A program made the position numbers and the translations under genes. From the NCBI GenBank assembly GCA_944470555.2, contig OX104127.1, positions 138,836,786 to 138,900,785 on the forward strand: a stretch of 64,000 nt of DNA, given 5' to 3'. Below the pieces are notes generated by a model that had not been told where the DNA came from, ran no database searches, and worked only from the letters and a program-made list of their open reading frames with translations. Source of the stretch: Heterobilharzia americana (lineage: Eukaryota; Platyhelminthes; Trematoda; Strigeidida; Schistosomatidae). Below, piece by piece: positions 41,601 through 56,600 of the stretch (position 1 is its first letter; each line of letters opens with the position of its first letter).

Positions 41601-44600
41601 AGGCACATTTCGTCCTATTTGGGACTCGTCATCTGAATTAACCTCCACCTCAGTGAGTGATGCTGTTTCCACTAAGAATCGAACCTAGGACCAACTGGAT
41701 CAAACGAAAAAGCGCTATCAATCCGTTAGGTCACTGGGGAACGACGGCCATTTCTTGTGCAATAGGTATCAGTAGTTGTTGTTGCTTGATACTTGTATTT
41801 TCCCGCTGATATACCGGTCGAAATGCTCGACCTCTAGGGTACAGGTGCATCCGCATGCGTAGTTGCAAATAGGATGAAACGCGTGTCTTGGATTCCAAAG
41901 ATGAATACAATATAATAAATATTTAGCAGTACCGATGGATCTGCATAGGTGTCCATCGAGCAATTCAACCTTTCATAGCAATGGGAAATCACAAGTACCA
42001 AACCACAACTACGCGTTTAGTTTACATATATTTCAAACACGTGCTAATGATCCACATATATGTTGGAGATTTGTTGTTTGATACGCTGTGACTCAGTCAT
42101 GATATATTACGGAGTCAAAAATACTACCAACTAGTGGATTTCAACACAGTATAGCTCAGCAAAACTTGAAGATGTTAAATTCAATTTCAAAATGTGTTTG
42201 GGGGGGGGGTAGGACACTACTCTTGAACACTCCTCAGTCTGAATGAAACAAATCATATATTACGTAGCTGAAATGTATATGATTGTACAGTCTTGAAAAT
42301 GGAATTGTTCTAGGAAGAATTATAATAATTACTGAAATATTTGTTTCAAGTAGAAGTAAGCATAACTATTAGTATGTGTATACCTGTTCCATATGCGTTA
42401 TCTTCCTCGGAAAATCAATTATTAATGTAGGAAATTTTCTTTAAATAACTTTTCTTTTTTACAAAATATCAGCCAAAAACCTAGGCAACAAACTACACAT
42501 ATATCATTTACACAAAAATGACAAATAGTACAAAAGTTTTCACATTTTCATTTCACTTACTTGTATGAAACGTTCACAGGCACCAATTAATTCAAGTAAT
42601 GTCATTGGATCGTTTGGATTAGCGCGTGACTCTCGAATTTTAATGACAGTTTTAGGAATAAGATTAGTCACATTCCTTGTATCGTTATGCAACTAAACAG
42701 TAGTAAAAATAAACAAACAAAAAGATACTTAGTAAATGACAAAAAAAGAGGAATTCATCTTTAGGATAAAGAAGCTGACAAATGAAAATCATGCGCATTT
42801 TTCCGGTTAGTTTACATATAGTTTATAAGGTGTTTCAGACAAAAAAAATCTGCTTATCAATATAACTACCTCTAATAGCCTCAATTGATGGATTTCACCT
42901 TTTTATTCTGCATTTCTGAATGATATTAAAAACAGAATATTGATCACAATACCCTCGAGATTCAAAGCCAAACCACCACAACCAGAGCTTTTCTTCTGAT
43001 TCAGTCGTTTCTGAAAGGCTTAAACCTAAAGCTACAGATTAACTCACAAAGATATACCTTAAAAAATTCATCTGAGTTGTCTTTAGAGTTCTGTTTTGCG
43101 CATTTCCCACAGCTCTACTGAACACAATACCTATGACAAGTTTAAAATTTTACAACCCTTATTGGACGGGAAACTGTCTATCTTGTATGGTAGGCGATCA
43201 CCAGTATGACAGGAATGAAGCCTTGAGATGATGAGACTGGCATATCAACATCAATATATGTATGCGCTGAAAATATTGATCGAATAAGTTAAATTTTCTT
43301 AGTGAAGTCGTCGTTGATTTGCATAGCTTCAGGTGCTATTAGTGCACACAAGTGATTACCCATCTTCTGATAGGAGAGTATGAATTGCTTGATTATGCCA
43401 CTGGCAGTAATTGTAATCCTTAGGTGTATCAGAGAGTGCAGCAGAAAACAAAGAGATTCACACCAGTGGATACAATAAAAATACTGAAGGAATGGGGAAT
43501 AGTATAAAGATAACTTCAAATTTTATTTATTGGATAACCAGTCCAGCACTTAAGCTAATTATCTATTAAGAAGCGGGAATTGTATACCATCGTCTTGTAT
43601 CTGTTTGAATAAACTTCTTAAAAACGAGTCCTCAATTCACTCTAACATTTTATAAACAGATACTATTTCAGTCAACTGATTAAAAAAGTGTCAGAAATGA
43701 ACACAAAAAGAATTCAAATAACTAACTTACTTGATAGCTGTTACCACGAGAATACTTCGTAGATGCCTGGCTAATATTCACCAGTTGTGTAGCACCTGTT
43801 ACTGTAGCACGAGCAGCAGTCTGTAAATTATACACTAATCGTGTTTGAAATTGTTCTGCTCCAGCTGAATAAGCAAGTGTATTCAATTCATCTGCAGTAT
43901 CACGTAATTCTGTTTGTAATTGTATATTGTCTGGATTAGATGAACATGCCTAAAATATTTTATAAAAGAAGAAAACGAATTCAGATAATCAGTATAAATG
44001 GTGGTTTAGTCTAGACTCATACGGCCATTGATCTTTCATTCAAAATATAATGTTGGCTAGATGAACTACTCATAAGTAGCTGAAAAATCAAGCACAAACT
44101 TCGTGTGCGATGAAACCACACTTTTGGAAGTGTGGTGGATACGTAGTAGTAGCGCTTAGTAGCAAATGACTTACAAAGTAAATAAAGCTGTACACAAATC
44201 TGTTATGAAGTACATATTTTCTCAGGTATAACTTTTGCTCAGTATTATTGTTATACCGGTATAATGACCAGCAATTGGCAAGTAAATAATGGTATGCAAG
44301 ATAGATTTAAATACTGAATAGGTCAGATCAATCAGAATTACAGGATAGCTACCAAATGACTAAAAATCACGGCTCATAGCATTTGGTATAGAATAGATGG
44401 AGAAGATTCGCAGACAATCATGTATAACCAAGAATTTAATGTTTTTTGGTACTTCTATTTATGTCAATGATGTAACATTGAATAATATCCAGCGACTGAC
44501 CAGTGTACTTGATCCAATCCAATACTGCAGAGGGTTAATCGTAGCTGGATTAACTGAACAGTAGCACATTTGATTACAATAATGAATAGTGCGACTTCTA

Positions 44601-47600
44601 ATCTTCGAGGAACATCGGCTTCCTCACTATCGCGCGTATGTCTTTTCTCATGACTGTCAATAAACACTGTTCTTACCACCACTCATTTTCTCCTCATTAT
44701 TATAAGCCATAACCATTAATTCTACTTTATTGTTTCTTTCAGTTCCTTGTTTTTCCCCTGTTATAACTTTAACAATAAAGGTAAAAATTTAGCTTACAGA
44801 TTCTGCCTTCTAAAAGAGTTTCCTTGGTTAATTTCCACAATTTCCTTCTAACTAATCATTTAACTTTCTAAACTATTATGAAGCATCTTTCTGTTACCAC
44901 CGAAAAAACTTGCTCTTCAGCAACTTTGGGTAACGCTGAGTTACTTAAGATGAATGCCCTTTATGTTATTTTATCAATATGTATATAAGAGACCTGACTA
45001 AGCTCATGTATATGAGTTGCATTGTATTACGTGGAGAACTGAAACTTTGTACATTCATAATAGCCTTTTATCTGTTCCAGGTGAAGTGAATACCCATGAC
45101 TAACTAATTAGATAGTAGCCAGTCAGTTTTAAAGCATTTTTCAATTGTAATTAATAATAAGGTGGATATTATTCTGAGTACCGATTTCCAACCAATGATT
45201 GAATCATCACTATCAAACTGAAACTACCGGAAATATGAAGGCATCCTCGATAAAGATCATGTTCTAAGAATGCCCGACTAATCCGATTCAATCAGTAACA
45301 GGATACATAAACTTCAGCATGAAAACTATGTCGATCGCATAAGGAGCAGCTATTGTGACTCAATAGCCTAATGGATAACGTGAGCTGACGTTCAAAGTGA
45401 TGGACCTTGAATTCGAGTCTCAGAAGAACCACTCATTGGGAGGTAGGTGCATTTACCTAGCGAGCTCCAAGTAGGCCAAAACACATGACCTGGATTCCAC
45501 TGTTAGCCGTTATTCTTCATCCCTACCATATTATTCTTCGTTAAATCAAAAAATACGAAATGGAGTTGTTACCGAAACATTAACTCCAACTTCTGTGTAT
45601 TGGCACGAAATTTGAAAGTGAACAATTTTAACCACAACGAAATGACTTGAAAAACGTAATACAATGTATTACACACATAGAAGCATCTAAGTATCTTGAA
45701 TGAAAGACTTTTGTATTTCAAAATCAACAAAATGTGGATTATAATTTACCTTAGCAGCACTAATAAGATTAGTCGTAGCATCTGCAAGTTGTTTAGCAGC
45801 ATGGAATAAATGATTTTGTTTGTCTGAATCATCTCCAGATTCTTCAGCCTGAGCTTTAATATCAGCAATAATAAGCGCTGTGGCTTGTGCAAGTCGACGT
45901 GCTGACGCAACCATACGTTGACCATCTGTAGTGTAGTATTGCTTTAAATCTTCATATGCAGTTTGAAAACTATTCAATGCATCACCTTGATATCCCTAAG
46001 GTAGAGAGAGATAAGGAAGCAGCACATAGAAAAGACTAGACTTAGAAAGATCACTGTCATAACATTTTTTATTTAAATACGGTATATTATAAATTCTGGA
46101 TTTTAGTTTCATAGATGCTGTCATACTTTATCTCATTATTTATTTCCCCCAAATACTGTAAAACAATTTCCTTCCATGTCAAGTAGCACGCTAACGACGT
46201 ATAGTAGTAATGGCAATGATGAGATGACCTTAAGTAACTCAGTCATTCCCAACATAAGTAAAGATGACGCTAAGAACAGACAGCTGCTTAACGGTGGAAT
46301 CACTAGCATGTTGAATGAGGAAGATTTAAAAACAAATTCGACGAAACATTCATTTCCTCAAGATTTGAAATAAGCACAGCTCATATATACCAAAAACACT
46401 ACTATCCGTAGTGACTATTTCTAGGTTATTAACAACCTGACAATGACTGACAAAGTCAATATAGAACCTCGCATCCAGGCGCATTGGTTCAACTTCCCAC
46501 ACTTCAAAGAAGTACATAAAAAGCAGGCGGGTAGAAAAACAATGATAGCAAAGCAGATAAAGTAGTGTCAGAGAATAAACAATTTGAAGATAAAGGTTAG
46601 TGTGAACACTTCAGCTTTACAAGATGCCAAGGAGTGAACACATCTGCGCGATTATGACCTGTTTTCAGCCATGTCACCAAGCGTCCTCAACCACTGATTC
46701 CTTTCGTCTCGGGGACACAAACCAGGCAATCTGCATCTCCCCATACAACTCGAGCCAACAGCTAGGTACTTTATGGACTGGTGCCAGGTCTTGGTCTGGT
46801 CACTCTCAACCCTTTTTCATCCTAATCCAACTTTCCAAGTCATGGTACGTTGATGAAGGCGGTAGCTCGGGAGGCGCATTTCACGTCCAAGCCGTTTCAG
46901 TCAACTAATGTTCACAACCTCATCAGTCAACTTGCCTGTCTTGTCTAATACCTTTCGCCTGACCTCAACATTAGTCACACGCTGATTCCACCAAACGCGA
47001 GCAATACTACGAAGACACCTATGGTTGAAAAACTGTAACTGTTTCATGTCACCTGCTTTTAACGGCTACGTCTCACACCCGCACAACAGAACATAACGGA
47101 TTGCAGCGCAACATACTCGTCCTTTGAGATAAATATTCGGATAGGTGACGCAATTCGGCAAATCTCAAATCGGCCTTCTGTATTCTAGCTTAGATTTCGT
47201 CATCAACCTGCCCGTTTGGGCTGATGCAACTCCTCAAGTAAGTGAAGTGGTCGACACATTCCAATACTTCACTCCCTATCATTAAGTTGGAAGTCGTTGC
47301 ACACCAGTTCTAGAGCATCATCTTATGTTTTACAGATGTGAAAAGCATACCAAACATACTCAGATTTCTGCTTAAGGCGTTCAGAAGACCCTGCATTTCG
47401 CCAGCGTTTTCGCCTAGTAGGACAATATCGTCTGCATATTCTAAGTCAACTAGATGTCCTTCAGAGAGTAGGTAAAACCCTGTGAGGTCAGACGTATCTA
47501 AGGTTATATCCATTATTATGTCTATGACGAAGTTAAATAGGAACGATGAAAGTGGACATCCTTGGCGGGCACCACTAGTTGTTGTCAACTCACTTGAAAA

Positions 47601-50600
47601 ATTTCCAAAAGCTCTGACACGGCTGCGAGAGTTCGAGCAGAGAGCTTTGACTAGCGTTATGTATTTTATCGGTGCTCCATTCACAGTCAGACACTACCAC
47701 GACACCTCAAGGTTGATAAAGTCAAATGCTGCCTTCAAGATAAGAAATATGACAAGTGTCAGTTGCTGGTATGTATGCCTGTGTTCCAGAACCTGTTTGA
47801 GGGTGAAAATCTGATCGATGCACTCTCGTCCATGTCTGAAGCCTGCCTGGGTTTCTAGAGTTTGGTGTTCTCAAGCTCCAGTTAGGCATCGTATAACTAT
47901 GCACCCTAGGATCTTAGAGAATATCATCAAATACAATACATTAAGTTATCAAAAACTAAGGTTGGTGATCCTAAGACAAAACTGATCGACAGAACTCAAT
48001 CACCTCCGGTGTTAAACATTGAGCCGATATAAGTTAACCACCTTGAATAGAAAAATTCATCAACACTTGACAACACACAGGTACGCATCTCCTTTATACT
48101 AAACCAAGACGAATATTAATGTGGAGTTGTAGCCCATTGGTTTAAGGTTCCAACCAATAGGTCGCGGATTCGAACACCAACCCACCAACCAATGACGTTA
48201 AAAAAACCATGTAGTATCAATAGACCTGATAAAACAAGTGAAGCCCATTGCCTACTGGGCGAATGAGCACAAGGTTGGTAAGTGGACTGCGCTTCGATTT
48301 CGATGGGTATTATAAAATCCACCACTGTTACATAGACGGTTATCAGAAATAAAGTTTTAGATAATAAAACAGGTATCAGTAATACAATTGTTTGTTCAAC
48401 TTATGCAAAAAAAGAAAAACAATAATAATAACAAAGAAATCTACTCTTCTGTATAACAGATTATGAAGGGAATGAGAAGTCCTTCATTTAGGTGATGAGA
48501 TACCTATTTCTATGTAAGTCATTTATACATATATAAAGTTGAAGTGTCCAAGTATTCAACCAGAGTGAAGCAAAAATGCAGCCACAAGAAAGAATGAAAC
48601 AGATAAACGTAGTGGTTGTATCAGCAAGTAGCACACACACACACACTAGTTAACTTAAAAATCACATACATATTCTTCTTATCAGTCTATGCCAGAGTGC
48701 ATTTGCAAAATAAAATGATGAATAATAAGCAGGTTAATTTCCTTCTAGTTAAAACCAACAACGTTTTAAGTGTTCATCCTAGACTAACATCATTTGGAGA
48801 ACCTTGGAGCGCTGGACAGCTGTTTTGTCCTAGTATGTGACTACTAAGCGGTGCGCTCCTATGAACATGCCAGGGGTCGAAACCAGGACACTCTCAGGTT
48901 TCCATTGGTTCTTCAACTAATGTCAATCGGTGATGAATACCAACCTGAAATCCATAAAGAAAATTTCACAGACCTCCAAAAAGAATATTATTTCAATTAA
49001 CATATTTTCCATGTTTACCAAAAAAAAGAACAAGAATAGTGACTTGTATAGACTAGGCAAACATTGATGGAAAGGCGAAATGTTTACAACATTTCCAAAG
49101 AAGCTGAACAGATAGTGTGAGATTAATTTATAATCTGTAACTGGCAAATAGACTGTGATTGCACTTGTAAAGAAAAATAAGTTAACGAAAAATGAGTTTT
49201 ATATATAGAGTAAAAAACAAACCCATTTGTACACATGTTTCTGTAAGCTGAAGATATAAATATTGACTTTTACTTCCTAATAGACAAACACGTACAGATA
49301 TACACAAATACACACACTGTATTTTCAAGGTGTCATTCATCGCAAGCTGACATCAGTCGGAAAACCACTGAAAACCTAGGTTAAATCTCTGGTAGGGTCG
49401 TGAGTGCGTTCTGCTGAGAAGTCCCATATTCAGATGAAACAAGTGTTCAGTGATCCCAAGTTTTCAATAGTTCGCCAACTCAGTACGTCATGAGAACCAC
49501 CATTATATGGATATCAACTAACTACTAAGGAACGCAATTATCACATGAACCATTAGGTTAAAAAAGAAATTATTGATGAAGTTTATAAGGATATTTCCTT
49601 TGAATGTTGTTGACTGGTTGATATAGATAGAAAACTGTACATAAAACATTGGTTTAGATATTTGACTTTTATTCATCGAATGATGGACCAGAAACCTTTT
49701 CGAAACATTTCTATCTAGGTAAACGAATAGTATCATCAATTCCATAACACACAGCATGTGAATCACGTTTTATGAAGCATTAAAAAACCCGGACAGTTAT
49801 TAGCACTTCTTGATCATCATGGACTGAAATCAGTTGAAAAGACACTGGAGATCTGGAGGCAATGGACAGCTGTTTCGTCCTCATATGGGACTTCTCGGCA
49901 GTCCAAACCCACGACCCACCAGGGATCGAACCCAGGACCTTCAGGTTTCGTGACGTGCACGTTACCATTGAGCTACTGGGTCGCAATGCAATGGCCCACA
50001 TTTTTCTACTTCTTTCGGTTCGGGATACCATGGGACCTCCATCCATCGTCATCGTTGATTTAACTTGAACGAGGAAGGTATGAGGTTAACTGATAGGCAA
50101 CAGCAAAAACAATAATAACGACAAACCTTAAATGACCCTTTGATTAAATGTGCATTAAGTTGATCTAATGCATCTCTGACTTCTGTAGCTGCAGTTTCTG
50201 TCTCAATAATTGACTGCTGTACCATTTGTGGATCATCTGATGGAACGAGAACAGCAGCACGAGATGCTTGAACTACACCGTCTACAGCCCAGGTAACTTC
50301 ACGAGCAGCTTCAATTAATTGTTGTTGACATGTCGGTTGGTGGATAGTTGGTGCTAAAACCTACACAAGAAAGAAGAAAGAATAATTAGGCGTAAAAAAA
50401 AGACTTCTGAAAAATATAAGTTATTTCCATGAATTCAGTGCGTAAAATAGAGAGTACAAATAGATATAGAAAACTGACAAAATCTTGCAGAAAGCTGCAT
50501 TAGCACAAGAAACCAAACTTTGCAACAGTACAAAGTGAGACGGAATAAGCCAGGGTAAGTATTAAGACGAAATAGTTACAGCACATGACTAGACAGAAAG

Positions 50601-53600
50601 AGGGGGGGGGCAATCAAATATACTGCATAATTTGTTGAAAATTTTGAACAATACATAAAAGTGAACACAATTTTATTTTCCCAGTAATCGATTTCGAGTA
50701 GTGTTATCTACAGTCACCAATCACTTATTATAATTGATATTACTATTATTATTTTCCCTTTGGGTTCCTAGTGGAACATAGAGCTTCAGTAGCACGCCTC
50801 CATTGCACTTTCTTCGCTGCAGTCTTTTCAACCTGGCTACACGACTGCCTACAGGCCTTCATTTCTTCCTCACATGATCTCCTCCATGTCACCCTCACCT
50901 CGGACACCCAACTCGACGCTTCCCATTTGAGTTCCACTAGAGAACCTGGCGCGTGACGTCCAAAATCGGCCTTCTCAGTCTATGTCCAGTCTACTCCATC
51001 TCCACTTTCTTCTTCTGCATATTTGTTGAACGATGGGTTTTGATTGGTTTGTTCCCAGCTAGAGTGAGTTCGTTGTTGCTTATTCTTATTATTCTGGACA
51101 TCTGATTTTCAGTATCGAGTGAACATAGGCGGAAGCTGTTGATGAATGTCTGTAGTTTGTTGGAAATGCTTTTCGTGACATGCCAAGTTTCTGAACCATC
51201 AACATATAAGCACTGACTCGATATTGGTGTTGAAAATTCGGATCTTGTTCACGCTTTATGCTGAAAGCACTGGAATGCAGTAGATCTCCACACTGATATC
51301 ATACTAGTGAAAGCCTGTCTTGCTTTTCCGATCCTGGTTTTGACATCCTCGTCTATGCCACCTCTGCCTGTAGTTGAAACGATGCTGTCCAGCCTAGATA
51401 GGTGAAAGAGACTACTTCCTTTAGGTTTCTCACATTCATGGTGATTGGTGCCTCTTGTTGTTGATGCTGTTGTTCGTTGGGTATCTTCATCACCTCTGTC
51501 TCCTCTACATTCAGTTGAAGTCCCGTTTTCGCTAACTCTTCTGTCAACTTGTTAGTTTTCGCCTGTAGATCTTCAAGTTTGTGTGACATTAGACATAAAT
51601 CATCAGCGAAATCAAAATTTTCTAGGGTCTTTTCATCAGTCCAGCCAGCTTATGCCCATCTTCTCACTCCTCACAGTTCGCTGTATGATCCAGTCCACCA
51701 CAATCAGGAATATCATCGGTGATAGTAGACAGCCTTGTTTTACTCCTGTCTTCACTTCAAAGGCGTCATTGAGCTTTCCATTGTGGATCACTTGGCATGT
51801 GGCGTCTTCATATAGCTGTTGAATGAGGTTGATAAAGGTTTGTGGCACTCCGTAGTGTTGAAGCAACTGCCAAATTACTTCTTGGCCTTTTAAAAGTCGA
51901 TGAAGTTGAGGTAGAGAGTTGAACTGCCATTCTATACTCCGTTCAATGATGATGAGGATATGTAGGGAGTTAACTAGCCAGCTGGCATTCAGTCATCTCC
52001 ATACATTGAAGCAACCAGTCAGTAATTTCACAGACTAATGAAATGTCTTATCCTGGTAACCACTAGACTTCTTTCAGCATAATGTTGATTTTGCCATCAT
52101 TGCATATCGGGAGTAAGTAGTGGTTCAGCACGCAATACGATTGGCAAAAAGAATAAATCACTGTGAGTTATTTACCGGACCCTGGTACACAGATAACAGA
52201 AATGAGGTAGTATAAATAAAACACTAAAATCTTCATATATATTCTCCTGGGATTTATTATTCAAACAAAGCATATCCACTAATTTACCAGCACTGAAAGC
52301 TAATCTACCCGTGAAATGTTAGACAGAGACAAGACCAATGCGGAACCTGGCACACAGGTGCATCCGCTCAGGTTTGAACACTTCAAAGTAGTATATAAAG
52401 AATAAGTGGATAGGAAAAGCATGATATCAAAGTTGACAAAATTGTATGAGAGAATAAACAATTTGAAGATAACGGTTAGTGTAACTAATGACGCTTTAGA
52501 TGTCAAGAAGTGAATACATCTGCACCAATACAGCCGGTTTTCAGCCATATCACCGAGAGCAAATCCCCAACCACTGATTTCTATCATCTCGGGGACCCCA
52601 GCCACGTAATCTGTAGTAAAAGACTTGATCAACTGGCCACCCTGAACCCTCTTCCAACCTAACCCAACTTCCCCTAGCATGACACATTGAGTAGGAAGTG
52701 GCTTGGCATGTGAGTTACATGTCTAAGCCATTTCAGTCGACTAAGGTTCACAATCTCATCATTCGACTGAATTGCCTGTCTTGTCCAATACCCTTCGCCT
52801 GACCTCAACATTACTCACATACTGATTCCACCAAACGCGAGTAACGCTATGAAGATATCCATAATCAATACTGAATAATCGCTTCATGTCTTCTGCTTCC
52901 AACGCCAATGTCTCACAGTCATATAGCAGGACAAAAATGGGCTGCAGCGCAGTATACTCGTCCTTTGATTGATGATCGGATATCTTGCCAGTCGGTGCCA
53001 CAGATGATGCAACTTTTTCAATGGCGAAAGGGCCTTCTTTATTCGAGCTGAGATTTCACCAGCACATGAGATGTTGAGCATTACAATATAAAGTGTTGAT
53101 ATAAAGTAGAAAACATGCAATAGAATAGTAGTTACTGAGTGAATTGTAAAGATGCCAGCCGAACAAATCTTAAAATAATGAATAATGCAAAATAGGTTTA
53201 GTTAAATTCAATGTTGCATTAGTGAATAAACTTATCCATCATGTGCTCACGTGAAAGTTATCACTGTCTACTTTGGGTATATATCTTCATATGATGAAAA
53301 AGATTTATAGCTCACGATGAAGATGATAGTGGTTTTGGTGTTATTTGAACCCTGACATTTTGTCTTGAACTTTTCATTCCTTCATGAAGTTTGTGCTGGA
53401 AATGTTACCAAGCCTGGTGGTGAAACGTTCACGGCAAAATATCATAGCTTAGAAAACACCAAACCACTAAAATCTTTACAAAACAATAATGAAACAATAC
53501 CAAATTTGGAAAGATATGAAGTTCTTAACAAAACCGTAATATAATAATTGACTGAGTCATAATTCCATGCGTTTAGATCTCATGATGACTGCAGATTAGA

Positions 53601-56600
53601 TTATTTATTCGATGTAGCACACAGTGACAGTATAATTTATTTGATGACGTTTCGAACAGAATTTATTACTCATATACGAATCCCATGATGAATTTGTACA
53701 TAGCAAAAAGGACTAAAATTGCAGAATAAAATGATATCAGGATTTTATTTCACGAATTCTCTTAATCCGAAAACCGCCAAAAAGTGCAACTGTCGCATCG
53801 AAATCTATATGAAAAAGTAACTAAACCTTTGCACAAAAGGTGTCAAGTCGCAAACCGAAACACCCTACAACAGACCCAGGAAATCATGTTCTCAAAACAA
53901 GTTAGACAAAAAACTAAAATTCATTTAAAAATGTCTCAACGAAAAAATGCACATCATAAGAGATTTATTATGAAGCATAGAAAACAAAAGATTCATACAA
54001 ATAAACAACCAAACATGCACAAGACAATGTCTTCTATACACCTCGTATTCAACGGAGATGCAGTATCTCACCCAATAGACATAACAATCAAACAAGCTTT
54101 TCTACACCTAAACTTCTATCACTAAACAACACCACATCATCACTATACCAGTCACACTTTAATAATCAACCTGTTCATCTCACCACCAACTGTATGTATG
54201 AATCCACATGAACTTACTTACCGTTGTGGTTACAAGTGCATTGCAAGCACTGAGATGAAGACATACAATCAGTTCGCTGGCCATATCGCCAACAATCCGT
54301 GTTTCACAGCAAACACAATTCTAACCAGTACAATTAACACACACCTCATACAAACACAACATCACCTTCAAACTTCAGGTGACTTTAGAATAATTCACGT
54401 ACAGACAATGTCTCGATTACTCACTTCAGTGTAAGTGATTACAATAACACATTTTCAAACTGACATTCGCATACCCAAGGAGAATGCACTTAATCTCTCA
54501 ATACATTCATTGGTGACTAGGATTCGATCCTGTTTCATTCTCACTTCAATGACATAACTCGTCATTCATTTATTCTCACTATCATCATCATCATCATCAT
54601 TGTTGTTTATCCTTTCTTATAACTACACAATTAGTAATTCTCTTACACGTTATGTAGACTATCTACGATTTCGTTGTACAAATTAAGATTCTTGATTTAT
54701 TTATTTTGAAATTATCTCATGTCCTAATAACCACTGCACTTTTCGACTGTGTGCAGTTGAAGAGTAGTTGTGAGATAAAATGATATCAATTTCTTCTTCG
54801 AATTTCGTTCTTCTTGTTTTATCCAAATGTATCAATGGATTTATATGCAAAAAGGCTTCGTTTATATTGTTCTTAATTAGTGGTACGAGAATCTTCAGAT
54901 CTTTACAACCCTATGAAATATTAAGAAAAACTTTAAAAAAAAGGTGATAATAGTTACTAATAAACATTGAGCTTACTTTAGTACAAGCAACTAATTGGCT
55001 AGTGCATAAACCTGTTTGTGTTACTGACGCTATGACACGTTGTTGAGCCTCTGGGTCTGAGGTAATTTGTGAGGCTAACACTTTGGCCTTTACAACTAGT
55101 CCAGCGGTGGTATTTGCAACTGCTTTAGCAAGTCCCAACAATTGATCCTGAGTTAAGCATAAACACAACAAAGACAAAAAAGAAGATATAGGCGCGAAAA
55201 TCTACACGTAACAAATTAATTAAATAGTTATTAATGTTATTATATAGTAACTAACTAAAATTAATACTTTGTTTCTTATCATTTTGTTAGAAACACTACT
55301 GTTTTAGGGAGATGAATCTCAGTTAATAAGTGACGAGTTAATGTCCTGTTTCAGCCACCCAGTTTCGGTAGTTAGGTAATATCATCAGCCGTCACAATAC
55401 GCATGACTCATTGCCGTTCATAAGAAACATGTTTACCATTATAATATGCTTTATGGATAAAACAATGCATTTTCCTAATAAATTCCAAAGCGATTGTCGC
55501 CCCAACAAATATGCCTTAAATATGCTTTTTGAGTTACATATAAAACGGATTGCTACGTATTTGTTGATCAGAAACAAAAATAGGCATCCTAAATTCTACT
55601 TCTAGCCAAAAGGGAGAACAATCTGAATACACAAATCTATAAGAAGAGTAAAGAAACGGGGCAGCATACAAAAACAAACACACATATATACAAGCAGAGA
55701 CAATATATAAAAGGCGAACCTGATAAATTCTTTCTTCATCTGTTAAGATAAGATAATTTGAGTTGAACGATTCGTCGTCATCTCCGCAATGCATAACATG
55801 ACGTAGAAGATCATTGCTAGCAGCACCAACACGACTAGCTGCCTCAATAATAGCCTTACGTGAAGTACTAGATACAGGACCTTGTTGAGTGGTTGAAGTG
55901 ACACGATTATTGACTTGATAATTGCCATCTTCTGATGTTGGATAAATTTCTTCATGCGACTATATATGATGAAAAAGCAAAAAAATGGGTTATTCTTTTG
56001 TAAAAGATGTCTCGTCTATAAATGATAATAATAATGAAAATAATAATAGTACTGCTTCTACTACTACTAATATGTTGGCCCTATTCTCAACCATAATTAT
56101 GTTTAGAGTACAGGATTCTCAGCAAGTGATATCGCATCAGTTTAACCGTTGTACAACACTTCAAATAGGCATAAAAATTGTGCTGTCCAACAATATATAA
56201 CAAAGAATAACATCATTGCTGAAATGTTTAATGACTTCAGAGATATGATAACACTTCGCTATTGCAAAGTTCTTTCATAAGACTACTTCCTACATGATTT
56301 CCTTCACATAATAAACAAGCTAAATAAAGTAGTACGGTTGAATTTTTGTACATAGTTGTGCGTGCATACAGTTTAATTTATTTGCTTCTTGTCTTCTCAG
56401 AGGATACACACATGGAGACAGCTCCAAATGCAGAGGATGCTTGTCAACAGATAACACATTTCTAGCCAGTAGTCTACAACAGTTCAGATGCCTATCCACA
56501 AAGGCATTTATCACTACAGTTAGTGGTGTACCACTCGCTCTACTAATGACCTCTTATACAATACTGAGTAGTCTTTCTTCCAGAGTTCAGCAAGGAATAA

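Noticed and set aside
53784..54434. Two basic or polar open frames
   Set aside because: No recognisable family or splice context; composition follows the local A/C-rich bias.
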